Positions 1 through 11,498 of a stretch of 64,000 nucleotides of DNA are shown in pieces. Made by a program: the position numbers and the translations under genes. The notes under the pieces are model-generated. The model saw only the letters and a list, made by a program, of their open reading frames with translations, had not been told where the DNA came from and ran no database searches. Source of the stretch: Benincasa hispida (taxonomy: Eukaryota; Streptophyta; Magnoliopsida; Cucurbitales; Cucurbitaceae); assembly GCF_009727055.1 (NCBI RefSeq), contig NC_052359.1, forward strand, positions 58,015,094-58,079,093, written 5' to 3'. The first letter of the stretch is position 1; every line of letters starts with the position of its first letter.

Positions 1-1162
1 ATCAAATATAATTATTCAAACTCTAATTTGAAATTGAACAATTCAAATTCAAATCTTAATTTAAAATTTGAACACTTCAAATTTAATTTCTAAATTGAAT
101 TTGAATGCTTCAAATTCACTCAATATACTAATCCACGATATACGAGCTAGTAGAGGGACCTTATGGACCTACAGATCATGAGCTCCAATAATTTGAGATT
201 AATTAGCTAAACTTTTTAAACCGAATTAATCAATATTCGTTAACTATCGAGACACACCACTATAGCTTAGTAGTTGCACTCTCCTCACTGTGGATATATT
301 TATGTCCACTTGATTTAATCATAACCAGTAAATCGACTCTTCACAGGTTGTTCGTAATAACGGCTGGGTCAAATGTTGTTTTATCGTAAAAATTACATCT
401 TGCTTCTTAAGTCCCATTGATCCAATTATTAAGCTGAGTCCCTCTCGGTGTAGGGCCCTTTGTTCAAGACCTAGATTCAGTACTTAAGAGAACAACCTCT
501 CTACTATTCCTAAATGAAGTAGGTGTGAATTCCTTCTTGCAGCCTATGTCCCCAACTATCTATCTGATCTTATCCCTGAAATGGGAGGTTTATTAAGTAG
601 GCGCTGTTGAGCCAACCCTCACCTATGAAAACCTAAGGATAATCCCGAATAAACAGGAGTTCATAGTTAGCTTAGGATTAAGGTCGAGTTATCTAGGTCA
701 TTAATTTGAAACAGTCTGTCTTAGACAGTAAACAACTATATAAAGTAAGAGTGACTTATTCCTTATTTCAATCTTATGCAAACTCATTGCATAGGATGTC
801 TCCACTCCTTATGCTACTACATGAATGAATAGGATCACTTCATTTATAGCACTATACAATAAATTATAATAACTATAGAGTGGGTCGCATCGAATAATGT
901 TACTAAAATAAGGCACCCAACCTTATTCATATACTATATACCATTTTGGTTATTTACTCAAAATTGATCCATCTTTATGTCACCACATAAAGTTAAAATA
1001 TTCATATAATAGTCATAGATCTTTAATTTATTGGATTTAGTCTTTACAAGTGAAATTTACATATTCAACAACAGTTTCTTTGAATAGACGTTAATATCTT
1101 TTTTTTATAATAGAAAATGTTTAACATTACAAATTGCAAGTTTTAGAATATACAATCCAACA
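1..1162 (-). mobile_element. Copia LTR, minus orientation, cut by window edge
   Basis: The reverse complement aligns by eye, block by block, with the plus-strand LTR at 4806-6678. Shared blocks include the GATGCGAC(C/T)CACT segment, the 'gcataagattgaa' block and the 'ctaactatgaactcctgtttattc' region. On the minus strand it begins TGTTGGATTG at 1162 and runs off the left edge, so I see only the first ~1.16 kb of an LTR expected to be ~1.9 kb. It is followed directly by gag sequence of a plus-strand element, so it inserted into that gag. Whether it is a solo LTR or belongs to a full element cannot be decided here. Confidence 0.85.
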
Positions 1163-1201
1163 CCTTATTGCAAGTTTTAGAATATACAATCCAACACCTT
1201 A
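1134..1201. repeat. 34-bp perfect tandem duplication at an LTR tip
   Basis: Two adjacent identical 34-bp units (1134-1167 and 1168-1201), each starting ttgcaag and ending ccaacacctta. Each unit holds the last 29 bases of the LTR plus CCTTA, which reads like the 5-bp target duplication. The second CCTTA runs straight into in-frame gag. Confidence 0.9.
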
Positions 1202-1566
1202 CTTTTTACACAAATGTTGTGATGAATAAGATCGAATATAATTTGACAACTCTTTTAAATGAATTCTAGACTTACCAATCATTGATGAAAAATAAAAATC
1301 AAGAAGGGGAAGCAAATGTTGTTACCAAAAGAATTTTCAGAAGGGATCAAAATTTGGTACAAAATCCTTTGAAAAGAAGTCTAGCCCTTCAAAGGACAAA
1401 AGTATTCGAATGAAGAAAAAGGGTAAAGAGAAGAAGAAAGCTCTGGCTAAGAAGAGTAAGACAAAAGTTGCAAAAGGAAAGTGTTTCCATTGCAACAAGG
1501 ATGGGCATTGGATATCCTCAATAAAAAGGCTGAAAAAGAAAACCAAGGTAAACGCGAGTTACTTGT
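1202..1566 (+). pseudogene. Copia gag, C-terminal remnant
   Basis: Conceptual translation from 1202 shows the end of a Ty1/copia gag: NKIEYNLTTLLNE followed by an in-frame stop, a basic Lys-rich stretch and a CCHC zinc knuckle start CFHCNKDGHW near 1480-1512. The knuckle lacks its final Cys because the sequence degenerates after the Trp. The same NKxxYxxTTLLNEL string occurs in the gags at 19061-19905 and 32825-33621, which confirms the assignment. The N-terminal part of gag is absent, replaced by the inverted LTR at 1-1162. Dead coding sequence. Confidence 0.85.
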
Positions 1567-3060
1567 AATTGAAATATGTTTAGTGGAAAGTTCTCATTTA
1601 ACCTGGATATTGGATTCAAGCGCCTCTAATCATATTTGCAATTTCATTCAGGAAACTAGTTCCTGGAGGAAGCTAATGGAGAACGAGATGACTTTTAAAA
1701 TGGGAATAGGTGACGACATTTTGGCTCAAATAGTGGGAGATCTCAAGTTATTTTTTGGAGATACTTATATTTGATTAGAAAATGTATGTTATGTGCCTAA
1801 TATGAAAAGGAACTTAATTTCTATCTCCTGTTTATTAGAACATATGTACAAAGTTTCTTTTGATATAAATGAAGTGTTCATTAGTTCAAGAGGTGTTCAA
1901 ATATGTTCTGCTAAACTTTAAAATAGCTTATATATGTTAAAACCAACTGAGGCAAAAACTATTTTAAATTTAGAGATGTTTAAAACTGCTGAAACTCAAA
2001 ATAAGAAATGGAAAATTTTTTCTAACGACTTTCTTTGGCACTTAAGACTTAGACACATAAATCACAATAGGATTGAGAAATTAGTAAAGAATGGACTTCT
2101 AAATTAGTTTGAAGACAATTCTTTATTACCATGTGAGTCATATCTTGAGGAAAAATGACCAAAAGATATTTTTTAGGAAAAGGTCATAGAGCCAAAGAAC
2201 CTTTAGACCCAGTACATTCAGTTCTTTGTGGTCTAATGAATGTTAGAGCTCAAAGAGGATCTGAGTATTTTATCAGTTGTATTGATATCTATTCAAGATA
2301 TGACTATGTTTATCTGATCCATCATAAGTCCAAAACTCTTGAAAAGTTCAAAGAGTATAAGGTAGAGGTTGAGAACATATTAGGTAAAAAGATTAAAGAA
2401 ATTCGATCAAATCGAGATGGTGAATATATGGATTTACAAATATAGAACTATTTAGTAGAAAATGGACTTCAATCCCGACTTACTGCATCTAGTACACCAC
2501 AACAAAACGGTATAACAAAAAGGAAAAATAGAAACTTGTTAGACATGGTTCGTTCAATAATGAGTTATGCCCAGTTATCTCAATCCTTTTTGGGGTATGC
2601 AGTACATATTTTAAACATGGTTCCTTTGAAAAGTGTTTTAGAAACACCGTACAAGTTATGGAGAGGACGTAAAGGTAGTTTACGTTAGTTTAGAGTCTGG
2701 AGATGCCCGACACACGTGTTCATGCAAAATCCTATGGAATTGGAAGGACGTTCTACAGTATGCCTATTTATAGGCTATCTCAAAGAAATAAAAGGTGGTC
2801 TATTTTATGATCCTCAAGAAGAAAAAGTGTTTGTATCGACAAATACTACATTCTTATAGGAAGGCCATATAAGAAATCATAAACCTCACAGTAAACGAGT
2901 ATTAAATAAAATGTCCAAAGAATCTATAGATTCATCAACAAAAGTTGTTGATCAGGTTGGTCCTTCAGTAAGAGTTGTTAATGAAACTGGTCTATCACAT
3001 CCTTCTCATGAATTAAGAATACTTCAACGTAGTGGGAGGGTTGTTCAACAGCCTGACCAA
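1567..3060 (+). pseudogene. Copia protease and integrase remnant
   Basis: The protease motif is seen at about 1602-1637 as WILDSSASNHIC, where the family has DSGA(T/S). The integrase zinc region follows at about 2031-2150 (WHLRLRH...CESY), with the second Cys of the CxxC pair replaced by Tyr. The integrase core begins near 2214. All three catalytic acids are changed: HSVLCG has Val for the first Asp, RSNRDGEY has Asn for the second, and NGITKRKN has Lys for the Glu. Several stops and frameshifts interrupt the frame. In the living element this region processes the polyprotein and inserts the cDNA; here neither activity is possible. It continues gag above and reverse transcriptase below. Confidence 0.88.
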
Positions 3061-4678
3061 TAAATGAGTTTAACAAAAACTCAAATGGTTATACTTGATG
3101 ATGGCTTAGAGGATCCTTTGACCTTTAAACAGGCAATGGAAGGTGTAGAAAGAGACCAATGGATAAAAGCCATGAACCTTGAAATAGGGTCTATGTACTT
3201 CAGTTCTGTCTGAGAACTTGTAAATCAACCAAATGGGATAAAACCTATTGATAGTAAGTGGATCTACAAGAGAAAATGAGACCAAGCTAGTAAGGTACAA
3301 ACCTGCAAAATTAGACTACTGGCAAAAAGTTTTACCCAAGGAGAGGAGGTAGACTATGTAGAAATTTTCTCTCTTGTTGCCATAATCTAGTCTTTTAGAA
3401 TACTTTTATCCATTGATGCCCTTTATGATTATGAAATATGGCAAATAGATGTCAAGAAAACCTTTTTTGAATGGTTATCTTAAAGAAAGTATTTATATGT
3501 CTCAATCAAAAGGGTTCATTGAACATGGTTAAGAGCAAAAAGTTTACAAGTCGAAAAGATCCATTTATGGATTAAAACAAGGATTTTGATCCATGTATAT
3601 AAGGTTTAACACTATGATCAAATGTTATGGCTTTGAACAGAATGTTGACAAACCTTGTGTTTTCAAGAAAATAGTCAACAAGACTATAGTACTTTTTATA
3701 CTATATATTGAGGATATCCTACTCATTAGGAATGAAGTAGGATTCCTTACTAACGTAAAGAGATGGCTAGCATTGCAATTTCAAATGAAAGATTTGGGAA
3801 ATACACAGTATGTTCTTGGAATCCATATAGTTCGGAATCGTACGAAAAAAACGCTAGTACTATCTCAAGCATCTTATATTGACAAGATGTTGTCAAGATA
3901 TAAAATGCAAAATTTCAAAAGAGGTATGCTACCTTTTAGCCATGGAATTAATTTTTCTAAGGAACAATATCCTAAGACATTTCAAGAAGTTGAGGATATG
4001 AAAAGAATTCATTATGCATTAACAGTTGGGAGCTTGATGTATGCTATATTGTGCACACACCTTGATATATGCTTTACAGTCGGAATAGTTAGCATGTTTC
4101 AATTTAACCCTGGATATAGTCATTGGACTACTGTTAAGAACATCTTCAAGTATCTTTAGAGAACAAGGGACTATATGCTCGTGTATGGGTCTAAGGATTT
4201 GATTCTTACTAGATACATTAATTCTGATTTTCAAACTAATGTAGATTATAGGAAATCTACTTTGGGATCAATATTCACTCTTAACAGAGGAGCTATAGTA
4301 TGGAGGAGCATCAAATAGAGTTATATTGCATACTCCACCATGGAAGCTGAATACATAGCTGTATGTGAAGTAGCCAAAGAAGCAGTATGGCTTAGAAATT
4401 TCTTGATAGATTTGGAAGTGGTTTCAAATATGCATTTGCCAAACACCCTATATTGTGATAATAGTGGAGCAGTTGCCAACTCAAAAGAACCAAGAAGCTA
4501 CAAACAAGGAAAGCACATGGAACGTAAGTACCATCTCAGTAGGGAGATAGTACATAGAGGAGACATGATCGTCACACAGATAGCCTTAGAAGACAATTTA
4601 GCTGATCCATTTACTAAGACCCTCACGACTAAAGTGTTCGAGGGTCACCTAGTGGAACTAGGACTACAAGCTTCATAA
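3061..4678 (+). pseudogene. Copia reverse transcriptase and RNase H remnant
   Basis: The reverse transcriptase runs from about 3100 (LEDPLTFKQAMEG, KWIYKRK) through a decayed VDY...FS box near 3350, to the longest open stretch, 3593-4159. There the active-site box reads LYIEDILL (about 3700-3723), so the first Asp of the usual Y(I/V)DD is Glu. RNase H follows at about 4200-4678 with the usual copia strings STMEAEYIA, LYCDNSGAVANS and ADPFTK, and ends at a natural-looking stop at 4676-4678. At least one frameshift (near 3465) and several stops make it a pseudogene. The RNase H end is much better kept than the integrase. Confidence 0.9.
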
Positions 4679-4805
4679 ATCTAGGGCAAGTGGGAGAATT
4701 ATTGGGTATATAAATGTTTTAACTTATTGTATTTATTCTCTCAAACTCAAAATTGTATAATTGTATATATTTAAACCTACTGGAGTTTTAGTCCAAGTGG
4801 GAGTT
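4679..4805 (+). other. Copia 3' untranslated end with polypurine tract
   Basis: Between the pol stop and the LTR. The last bases, about 4793-4805 (ccaagtgggagtt), are the polypurine tract that primes plus-strand DNA. A second similar string, gcaagtgggag, sits at about 4684-4695 just after pol. Confidence 0.8.
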
Positions 4806-6678
4806 TGTTGAGAATGTCCTAAAACTCACAGTTTGTAAAATTTAAACATATTCTATACAAAATAGAGATATTATTGAGATTTCTTTCAATAAAGATGTTA
4901 TTAAAGATGTTATTGAATTGCATTCATCACTAAATCTAATAAACTAACCCATGACTATAACATGAATACTTAAACTTTATGTAGAGATATAAAAGAGAAT
5001 CAAGTTTTAGTATATAGTCAAAAAGGTCATTAAGTATATGGATAAGGTTAAGTACATTCTCCTGGGGACACTATGGATGCGACTCACTTTGTATATTGAT
5101 ACAAAAAATGTGATATCAAAGTTGTTCATGTAGAGACATGTGAGTGGAGACATCTTATGCAAAAGATTTTTGCATAAGACTGAACCACGAGATAGTCACT
5201 TTTTCTTTATAACAACTATTTACTGTTAAAACTGACTATTTAAATTCGATGACCTAAGATAACTCGATCTTAATCTTGAGCTAACTATGAATTCCTATTT
5301 ATTCAGGATTATTCTTTAATTTTCATATGTGAGAGTGGTTCAACATCACCGCTCAATAAACCTCCCATTTTAGGGGTAAGAAAAGATAGATAGTTGGGGA
5401 CATAGTTATGCAAGACGGAACTCACTCCTACCCATTTTAGGATTAGTAGATAGGTTGTTCCCTTATTTAATAACTTCTAGTCTTGAATAAAGGGGTCCCT
5501 CCCTCTTGTGACCAAGAAGGATTCGTTTTATTGGTAGAACCATAAATCAATTATTCATTAGAGGATCAGTGGAGACTTAAGGAACAAGATGTATTATAAG
5601 GGTAAAGCAGTAATTTTGACCTACCTGTGAATATGACCGATCTATGAAGGATCGACTTACTAATTACGGTTAAATCAAGTGGACAGAAATATATCTACAG
5701 TGAGGAGAGTGCAATTACTGAGCTATAGTGGTATGTCTCGGTTGTTAACGAATATTGATTAATTCAGTTTAAAGAGTTTAGACAGTTAATCTCAAATCGT
5801 AGGTCCATTAAGTCTCTCTACTAGCTCGTAAAAGGATTAAACCTTAGAATAGCGTGTCAAGAGAATTTGGAATATTCAAACTCAATTTAGAGTTTGGATG
5901 ATTATATTTAATATAATTGATGTTTAATTTTCAAATTAAACGTTTTGGTATTTAAATATGATTTAAATATTTAATGAGGTGTAATATTAATTTAATATTT
6001 GATATTAAATTAAGATAATTAAATTAGTTTAATTAATTATACAAATTAATTTTTTAATTTATGAAATTCAAAATTATGAAATTGATTAATTAAATTTAGG
6101 TTTTAGAAATTCAAAATTATAAATTAAATTTTGAATTTGTTTCTAAAATATTCAAGTTTTAATTTTTCATTAAAATTATTAAATTTATTTTAAAAATTCA
6201 ATTTAAATGGAAAGTGAGATTATCCCACATTTTCCATTTAAATTAACACCTCATACCACTTTCCTAAATGGAATGTGAAGTGGCTATCTCATGTTTAATC
6301 CAATTTGCATGATAAAATTCTATATATCGAGGTTTTGTACAGATTTGAGGGTCATTCAAACTAATAAGCTAAAAAGAAAATTTTGAATTTTCTTACTTCT
6401 TCAACTCTAAAAAACTTACACCAAATCCCTCTCAATTTGAGTTCCACCACTCAATCTAAGGTCTAAGATTAATAAAGAAGACATTTATGGTGGACTACTA
6501 CAGAATTTGAAGAAGAATTTCGTGGTGAATTCAGTCAATTTGTGAGAATTATCAAAAGTATTCACTTGAAATCCCAATATATTAAAACTATGAACATGCA
6601 TGCTAATTAATTAAAATTGATGTAATTAGTGTGCTTAGATCATTAATTGCTTCCGTTTGTTGAATGTCAACTCCATCA
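4806..6678 (+). mobile_element. 3' LTR of the left copia element
   Basis: Begins TGTTGAGAATGTCC directly after the polypurine tract and ends ...CTCCATCA, so it has TG...CA ends and is about 1.87 kb. The end was placed by comparison with the minus-strand LTR at 58379, whose reverse complement ends in the same CTCCATCA. The 5' partner is missing, so the insertion date cannot be read from this copy. The middle is very AT-rich. Confidence 0.85.
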
Positions 6679-6731
6679 GTTTTATCCTCCATCAAGTCAT
6701 ACGTGCACATAGAGTTTCTTATAGCTTTTAG

Positions 6732-7115
6732 GTTAAGCCATTTTCAACCATGGGATCCAGTATATGAAACTTACTTTGGGTTATGCCATATTTCAGCCCC
6801 GAAACCCAATATATCAAACATACTCTAGATTAAGTCACATTTCAACCCTGAAATCCAATATATCATACTTACTCCGAGTTAAGCCATATTTCAGACCTAG
6901 AACCTAGTATATGAAACTTACTTCGAGTTAAGCCATGTTCCAGTCCTGGAGCAAGGTTTTGACTTTTGGGTTAAGCCATATTTCAACTATAGAGTCTAAT
7001 AGAAGCTTGGCTCCGTGTTAAGCTATATTTCAGCTATAGAGCTCTGTCTATCCCTCTCCCTTTTCGAGTTAGGCCATATTTCAACCTGAGAGATCCTTTA
7101 CCAATTTTAAGAGGT
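6732..7115. repeat. Degenerate minisatellite, about 49-bp unit, eight copies
   Basis: Units start with GTTAAGCCATATTTCA or close variants at about 6732, 6780, 6829, 6878, 6927, 6970, 7017 and 7068. The early units continue ...(C)CCAATATAT(C/G)AAACTTACT. Spacing is 43-51 bases. The flanking string catacgtgcacata (about 6698) also occurs at about 25548 inside the gypsy LTR, so this array may sit in a related LTR remnant. Confidence 0.8.
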
Positions 7116-9760
7116 GTTATAGAAACATTTTCAAGCAATATAAGCTAACACACTCGATTACGATAACCCGTGGTTTACAACCACATCTCCAACAACCACC
7201 AAAAATAACCTCCGTTACCATTTCTACCTTTTACTCTGTAACTTAATCTAGTTTATCATGAATATAATAGCTTTAGGAAGCCATAAGGTCATGCTTGCCT
7301 ATAATCGTGATTCAACACATTTTCAGGTCATAGAAAATTTATGGAAATCAAATTACATCAATCAAGCATATAAAGAAAATTATGGCTTAAGAAAACAGAT
7401 CTGCCAAAGTATTTTCCAAATCATAGCATATGCATATAGTATCATATATAGATTTTATATTGAAAATTTGAAAATAAACCATTCATTGTTAATTGGCTTC
7501 TTCTCAAATTTCTAGTTCCTTCGATTCTCATTTATTCTGAAATTATATTGATAATCCTTTGATTTTCCTCCACATGACTATAATCCAATTATTTGAAAAT
7601 TAACTTTCAAATATTACCAATTTCACTTAAACTTTCCCTGAAATCCTAATTTGATCCAATGTAGAGTTTACTTTGCAATTTGGTCCTTTAATTACTTTAA
7701 AGTTAACTTAAGATCCTAAAAATTAATCTCCAATAAGAACTAATTCCACTTCAATTTTTCTTAAACCTTAGTCTTGACCATTTTAGGGTTTCCTTTCAAT
7801 TTAATCCTAATTTTACTCAATTTAGGGTTTATTCACAATTAAGTCCTTTTAATTACTTAAATTACATTAATTTTTTCCAAATTAATTCAATTTAAACTCA
7901 AAGAATCTTAATGGTATCAATTGAGCTTGATTTTGAGTATACTTAATTTTTTCCCAAACCCGAATGTCATCCAATTTTAGAGTTTCACCTCACACTTTAA
8001 TCCTTAAATTATCTTAAAATTAACTTAAGATTCCAGACTAATTTAATCCCAAGCTCAAAGAATCTTGTTGATATCTGTTAGAATTTAGATTAAGGTTTGG
8101 AACACCTTAATTAATCTTAATTTTGTCCAATTTTACCTAATTTTTTCATTAACCCTAATTAAGGTTTACTTTAAATTAACCCCTTTATCAACTTCAAAAT
8201 TGGCTCAGGATCCCAATTTTCTCTAATTTTAGATTTAAGGTATCATATCAATACTAATTGGACCACTAATCATGCTTAAACGCACTTTAAGAAACCTAAA
8301 ATTGATTTTTTGTTTTTAATGACGGACAAACCATGACAAACAAACCATGACAGACAGGGGTCAAAGCATGAGAGTCAACTTTTTCTTCAATCTCTAGCCC
8401 CTAGATTTTTCCAAATTTCGTCCAGGTTTTCTAGCGATCATTTTCTCTCATTTTGGTTATACCCACTATATTTAACTTATACAAACCTTTTACTCGTCCC
8501 TTAAATTATCTTACTTCAAAGTTTGGAGCCTCAAAACACCCTAAATCGTCTGGAATCGATCAAACTCTCCATGGATACCTATTTTCGACGAGAAAGTTCA
8601 AATTTCAAAATCAGAATTTTTGGCCAAAAAAACCAAATTAACCTAAATAAACTTTTTACCCATTACTAAGGCTAACTAACCTCAAAATTTGGACATCCAA
8701 TTTACTCTAAAACTCCCGAAATCGGCGAAATACTTCTCGACACCCTTGTTTTTCCGGCGAAAAGTTGCAAAATTTTTCAGAGTTTAAATTCCTCATTTCC
8801 AGCTAATAATAATCAAATTAAAGACCATAGAACTCTAGCGGGACCGTAGAAGAAACTTATCTTTAAATTTGGAGCTTCGAATTAGCCTCTAACTCCACAA
8901 ATTGATAAAAAATCCCAAGCTTCCAATGTTTTCTGTCTACTTTGGCCACCACTGTTTTACTTCATTTTTCTTATTTTTTCGTCCATGATTCTTCAACTCA
9001 AACCTACCATGAGCTTCTCCTTTCTTCCTATTGAACTAGGTACCATTTTGCCCAATTTATTTCACAAGAAAGGCCCTAATTCAAAGATTTCTTCTTCATC
9101 TTTTTAAACCGACCGAACACCCCAACTCTCCAAATTCTTACTTCTTGCCTGATTTCCACCTCTAGCTTCGAGTTTTCCACGTCTTTGGATGACTCTCCTT
9201 TAACTGAGCATCCAATCAGAAAATTTGAAGAAGACAATCCAATTTACCAAAATTTTCATCAATTTCCTTTTTTTCATCCTTTCTCTCGTGTCTACCAAAT
9301 TTCCATCAATGTTTCCTTCAATTTCTAGCCCAAATTGAGTCCTACAAGCCCATAACATCTCCAATTTACCATTAAACCCTTGAAATTTTTAAAATTGACC
9401 ATATTTCAAAAGTGTTGACTTTTTTACTTTGACTTTGATAGTTGACTTTAACTTTGACCTTGACTTATCCGGAGCATGCCTATTTCATCATCGAATTTCC
9501 TTTACAAGATCAACCAGTTCGTTACCCTCAAATTATTCTCCGAATCCTTATCTTCTTTCCTTTAGTAAAGAAAGTGTCGATTTGATTCCTTTTTCTTTTT
9601 GTTTTTTCAGTTCCAAATATGTCTCTTAACTAAAGTTCCCAATTCAAACCTAATCTTGAGCCCTGGAGTTCAACCTTAACTATAAGTTCCCTAGAATTTC
9701 CAAGGAAGAATAGAAGGAGAGAGGGCTTACATATCATAATTTCAAAAAGGATTAGATTTT
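7116..9760. other. Unassigned, old gypsy-LTR-like DNA
   Basis: No believable coding region. From 7560 to 8300 there are loosely repeated blocks around 'ttagggtttactt' and 'ccaatttta'. At 8320-8360 there is a short direct repeat of 'gacaaaccat'. From about 8515 to 8930, three divergent units of roughly 170 bases each start with 'tttggagc' or 'tttggaca' and carry 'cgacgagaaagtt' or 'cggcgaaaagtt'. This internally repeated layout resembles the interior of gypsy LTRs, but no ends, primer site or polyprotein are visible, so the class is a guess. Confidence 0.4.
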
Positions 9761-10261
9761 GAGCACCAACTAGCAACAACAAGAGAAATATCTTTTATGA
9801 GAGAAAGAGACTTTTTTGTTGACTTTGAAGAGAACGTTGTTATGTTGAAGCCAAACATTCCAAAGAGTCACTCCAATGTGAAGGGATCGAATCCCATAAT
9901 GGAAGTGAGTTATCACTTTGCTTTTGATTTTGTTGTAAAATTACAACATGGAAAAAAGGAAACATACATCAATATATAGTAAGTTAAACATGACATTAGA
10001 TGGAAGAAGAAACATACCTTTGAGGAACAATTCTTCAAATCTTCTACAAGTTTTCGTTCTTCTCTGCAACCGTTCTCTCACGTACAGGGACACCTCCAAA
10101 ATGTCTTTCTGGCTATTCTATTAGCAATGACCGATTTGTGAGAACCTCCTTTTCTTGAAAAAGAAAAAGGGAATTTTGTGTTGTGGAGAAGAATTTTACA
10201 GAGAGAACCTTTTTCTCTATTGAAACTTGAGATAGAGATCAATTTGATACATTAGTTTTTC
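9761..10261. other. Unassigned, possibly LTR-derived
   Basis: No supported gene. The segment 'cataccttt...gaacaattcttcaaatcttc' near 10012-10045 is weakly like the 'catacctttgtagaacctctttaatc' block of the minus-strand LTR at 30014, so this may be a decayed LTR interior. A short open frame at 9797-9979 shows no recognisable motif. Confidence 0.3.
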
Positions 10262-10370
10262 TCTATAAAGCGTAACTCAACTGACATAGTGCCTGTACTA
10301 TCGATCTCGAGGTATGAGGTTCGATTCCACCACCTCATGCTTTAATTACAATACCTTTCAAAAAAAAAAA
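10262..10370 (+). mobile_element. tRNA-derived SINE
   Basis: An RNA polymerase III promoter is visible: box A-like GTAACTCAACTGA at about 10272-10284 and a perfect box B, GGTTCGATTCC, at 10318-10328, at tRNA-like spacing. About 30 bases after box B there is an A11 tail (10360-10370). The sequence cannot fold into an acceptor stem, so it is not a tRNA gene. It would be copied by LINE machinery in trans. The 5' end and target duplication are uncertain; TTCTCT before and TCTCGC after are only suggestive. Confidence 0.7.
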
Positions 10371-11498
10371 TCTCGCAATAAACAATAGTTTCTTGACTTT
10401 TCAAATTCCACACCTTTCAATTCTCGCACCTATCAGTTTTTATTTGTTTTTTTTTTTTTCATTTTTTGAGAAAAACATGTTACATGGTTATATTAAAAAA
10501 TATATTAAATTCAATCCTTAAATCTCTCTACACAATCACCATAATGAAGGATAGTTATTTAACTTTTCAAATTCCTCCCGAAAATTAAATTAAATTAAAA
10601 ATAACAAAAATCTTTTCAAAATGGAAAATATTCCACTAACTTCAGTTAGGCCCAAAATCTCTATACATTGAGAAATTCACACATGAATTAAATAAAATAA
10701 ATTAAATTATTTTAACTCTTCTAATTTCATTTTTATGCATATAAATCTCTTTCTTTACACTCCCATGTGATCTACAATTTTTCTCCCTCTCTATCAATCT
10801 AACACATACTTAATCACCAAAAGTAAACAAAAATCCAAAAACCACCGGAAGAGGCCGTGATTGAAGTCCCAACCAAGAAATAAGAAGGAAAAACGAGTCT
10901 TATTGGCTAATTTCATTAAGTTTTTTTAGTATAATTTTATTAGTTTCCTTTGTATATAAACACTATGCATACATATTGCATATTTTGTATGATCTATGTG
11001 GTAGAAGCTTTGAAGAAACAAGAAATTGGTAGAAGTTTTGAGTTTCCTTCTATTACTTTTATTTTTATTCTTTAGAGTTCTCTTAGTTTAGCCTCTTTTT
11101 TTATCTAAAGTTTTGTTGATGTACTAAATAATATGTTAGTAAATTCACTCAAATTATTTAAAAGAATTGAACTCATCGTGCAATGCACATGGTCAAATCT
11201 ACTAATATAATATAATCAAATTTATCGGATGCAAAATTTCAATGCAATTTGATAATGCATCAGTGTCAATAATAAATGAAAGCTACTAATTTTTCAAAGG
11301 TAAGACAAAATCATGTATTTTCAATAATGTATTATGGGTCGTCTCTTCAAGGATCATTTTCAAGGGTAATCTCATTTGGAGCAATATTTTTTTTTATCTC
11401 TCGACCCGCATTTATCATTCCACTTAAGGGATCTTCATCATTAGTTTGGACTTATCTCTGAATAGCACCAAAAACATTATGCTATCTATTCTTATTTT
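10371..11498. other. Unassigned AT-rich DNA with a TATA-like site
   Basis: No gene supported. A good TATA-like string, TGTATATAAAC, lies at about 10951-10962, with pyrimidine-rich DNA after it. This could be the promoter of a decayed LTR or chance in AT-rich DNA. A 61-codon open frame at 11276-11461 has no recognisable feature. Confidence 0.3.

Noticed and set aside
10262..10370. tRNA gene
   Set aside because: Boxes A and B are present, but no acceptor stem or anticodon arm pairs, and an A-tail follows; SINE is the better explanation.
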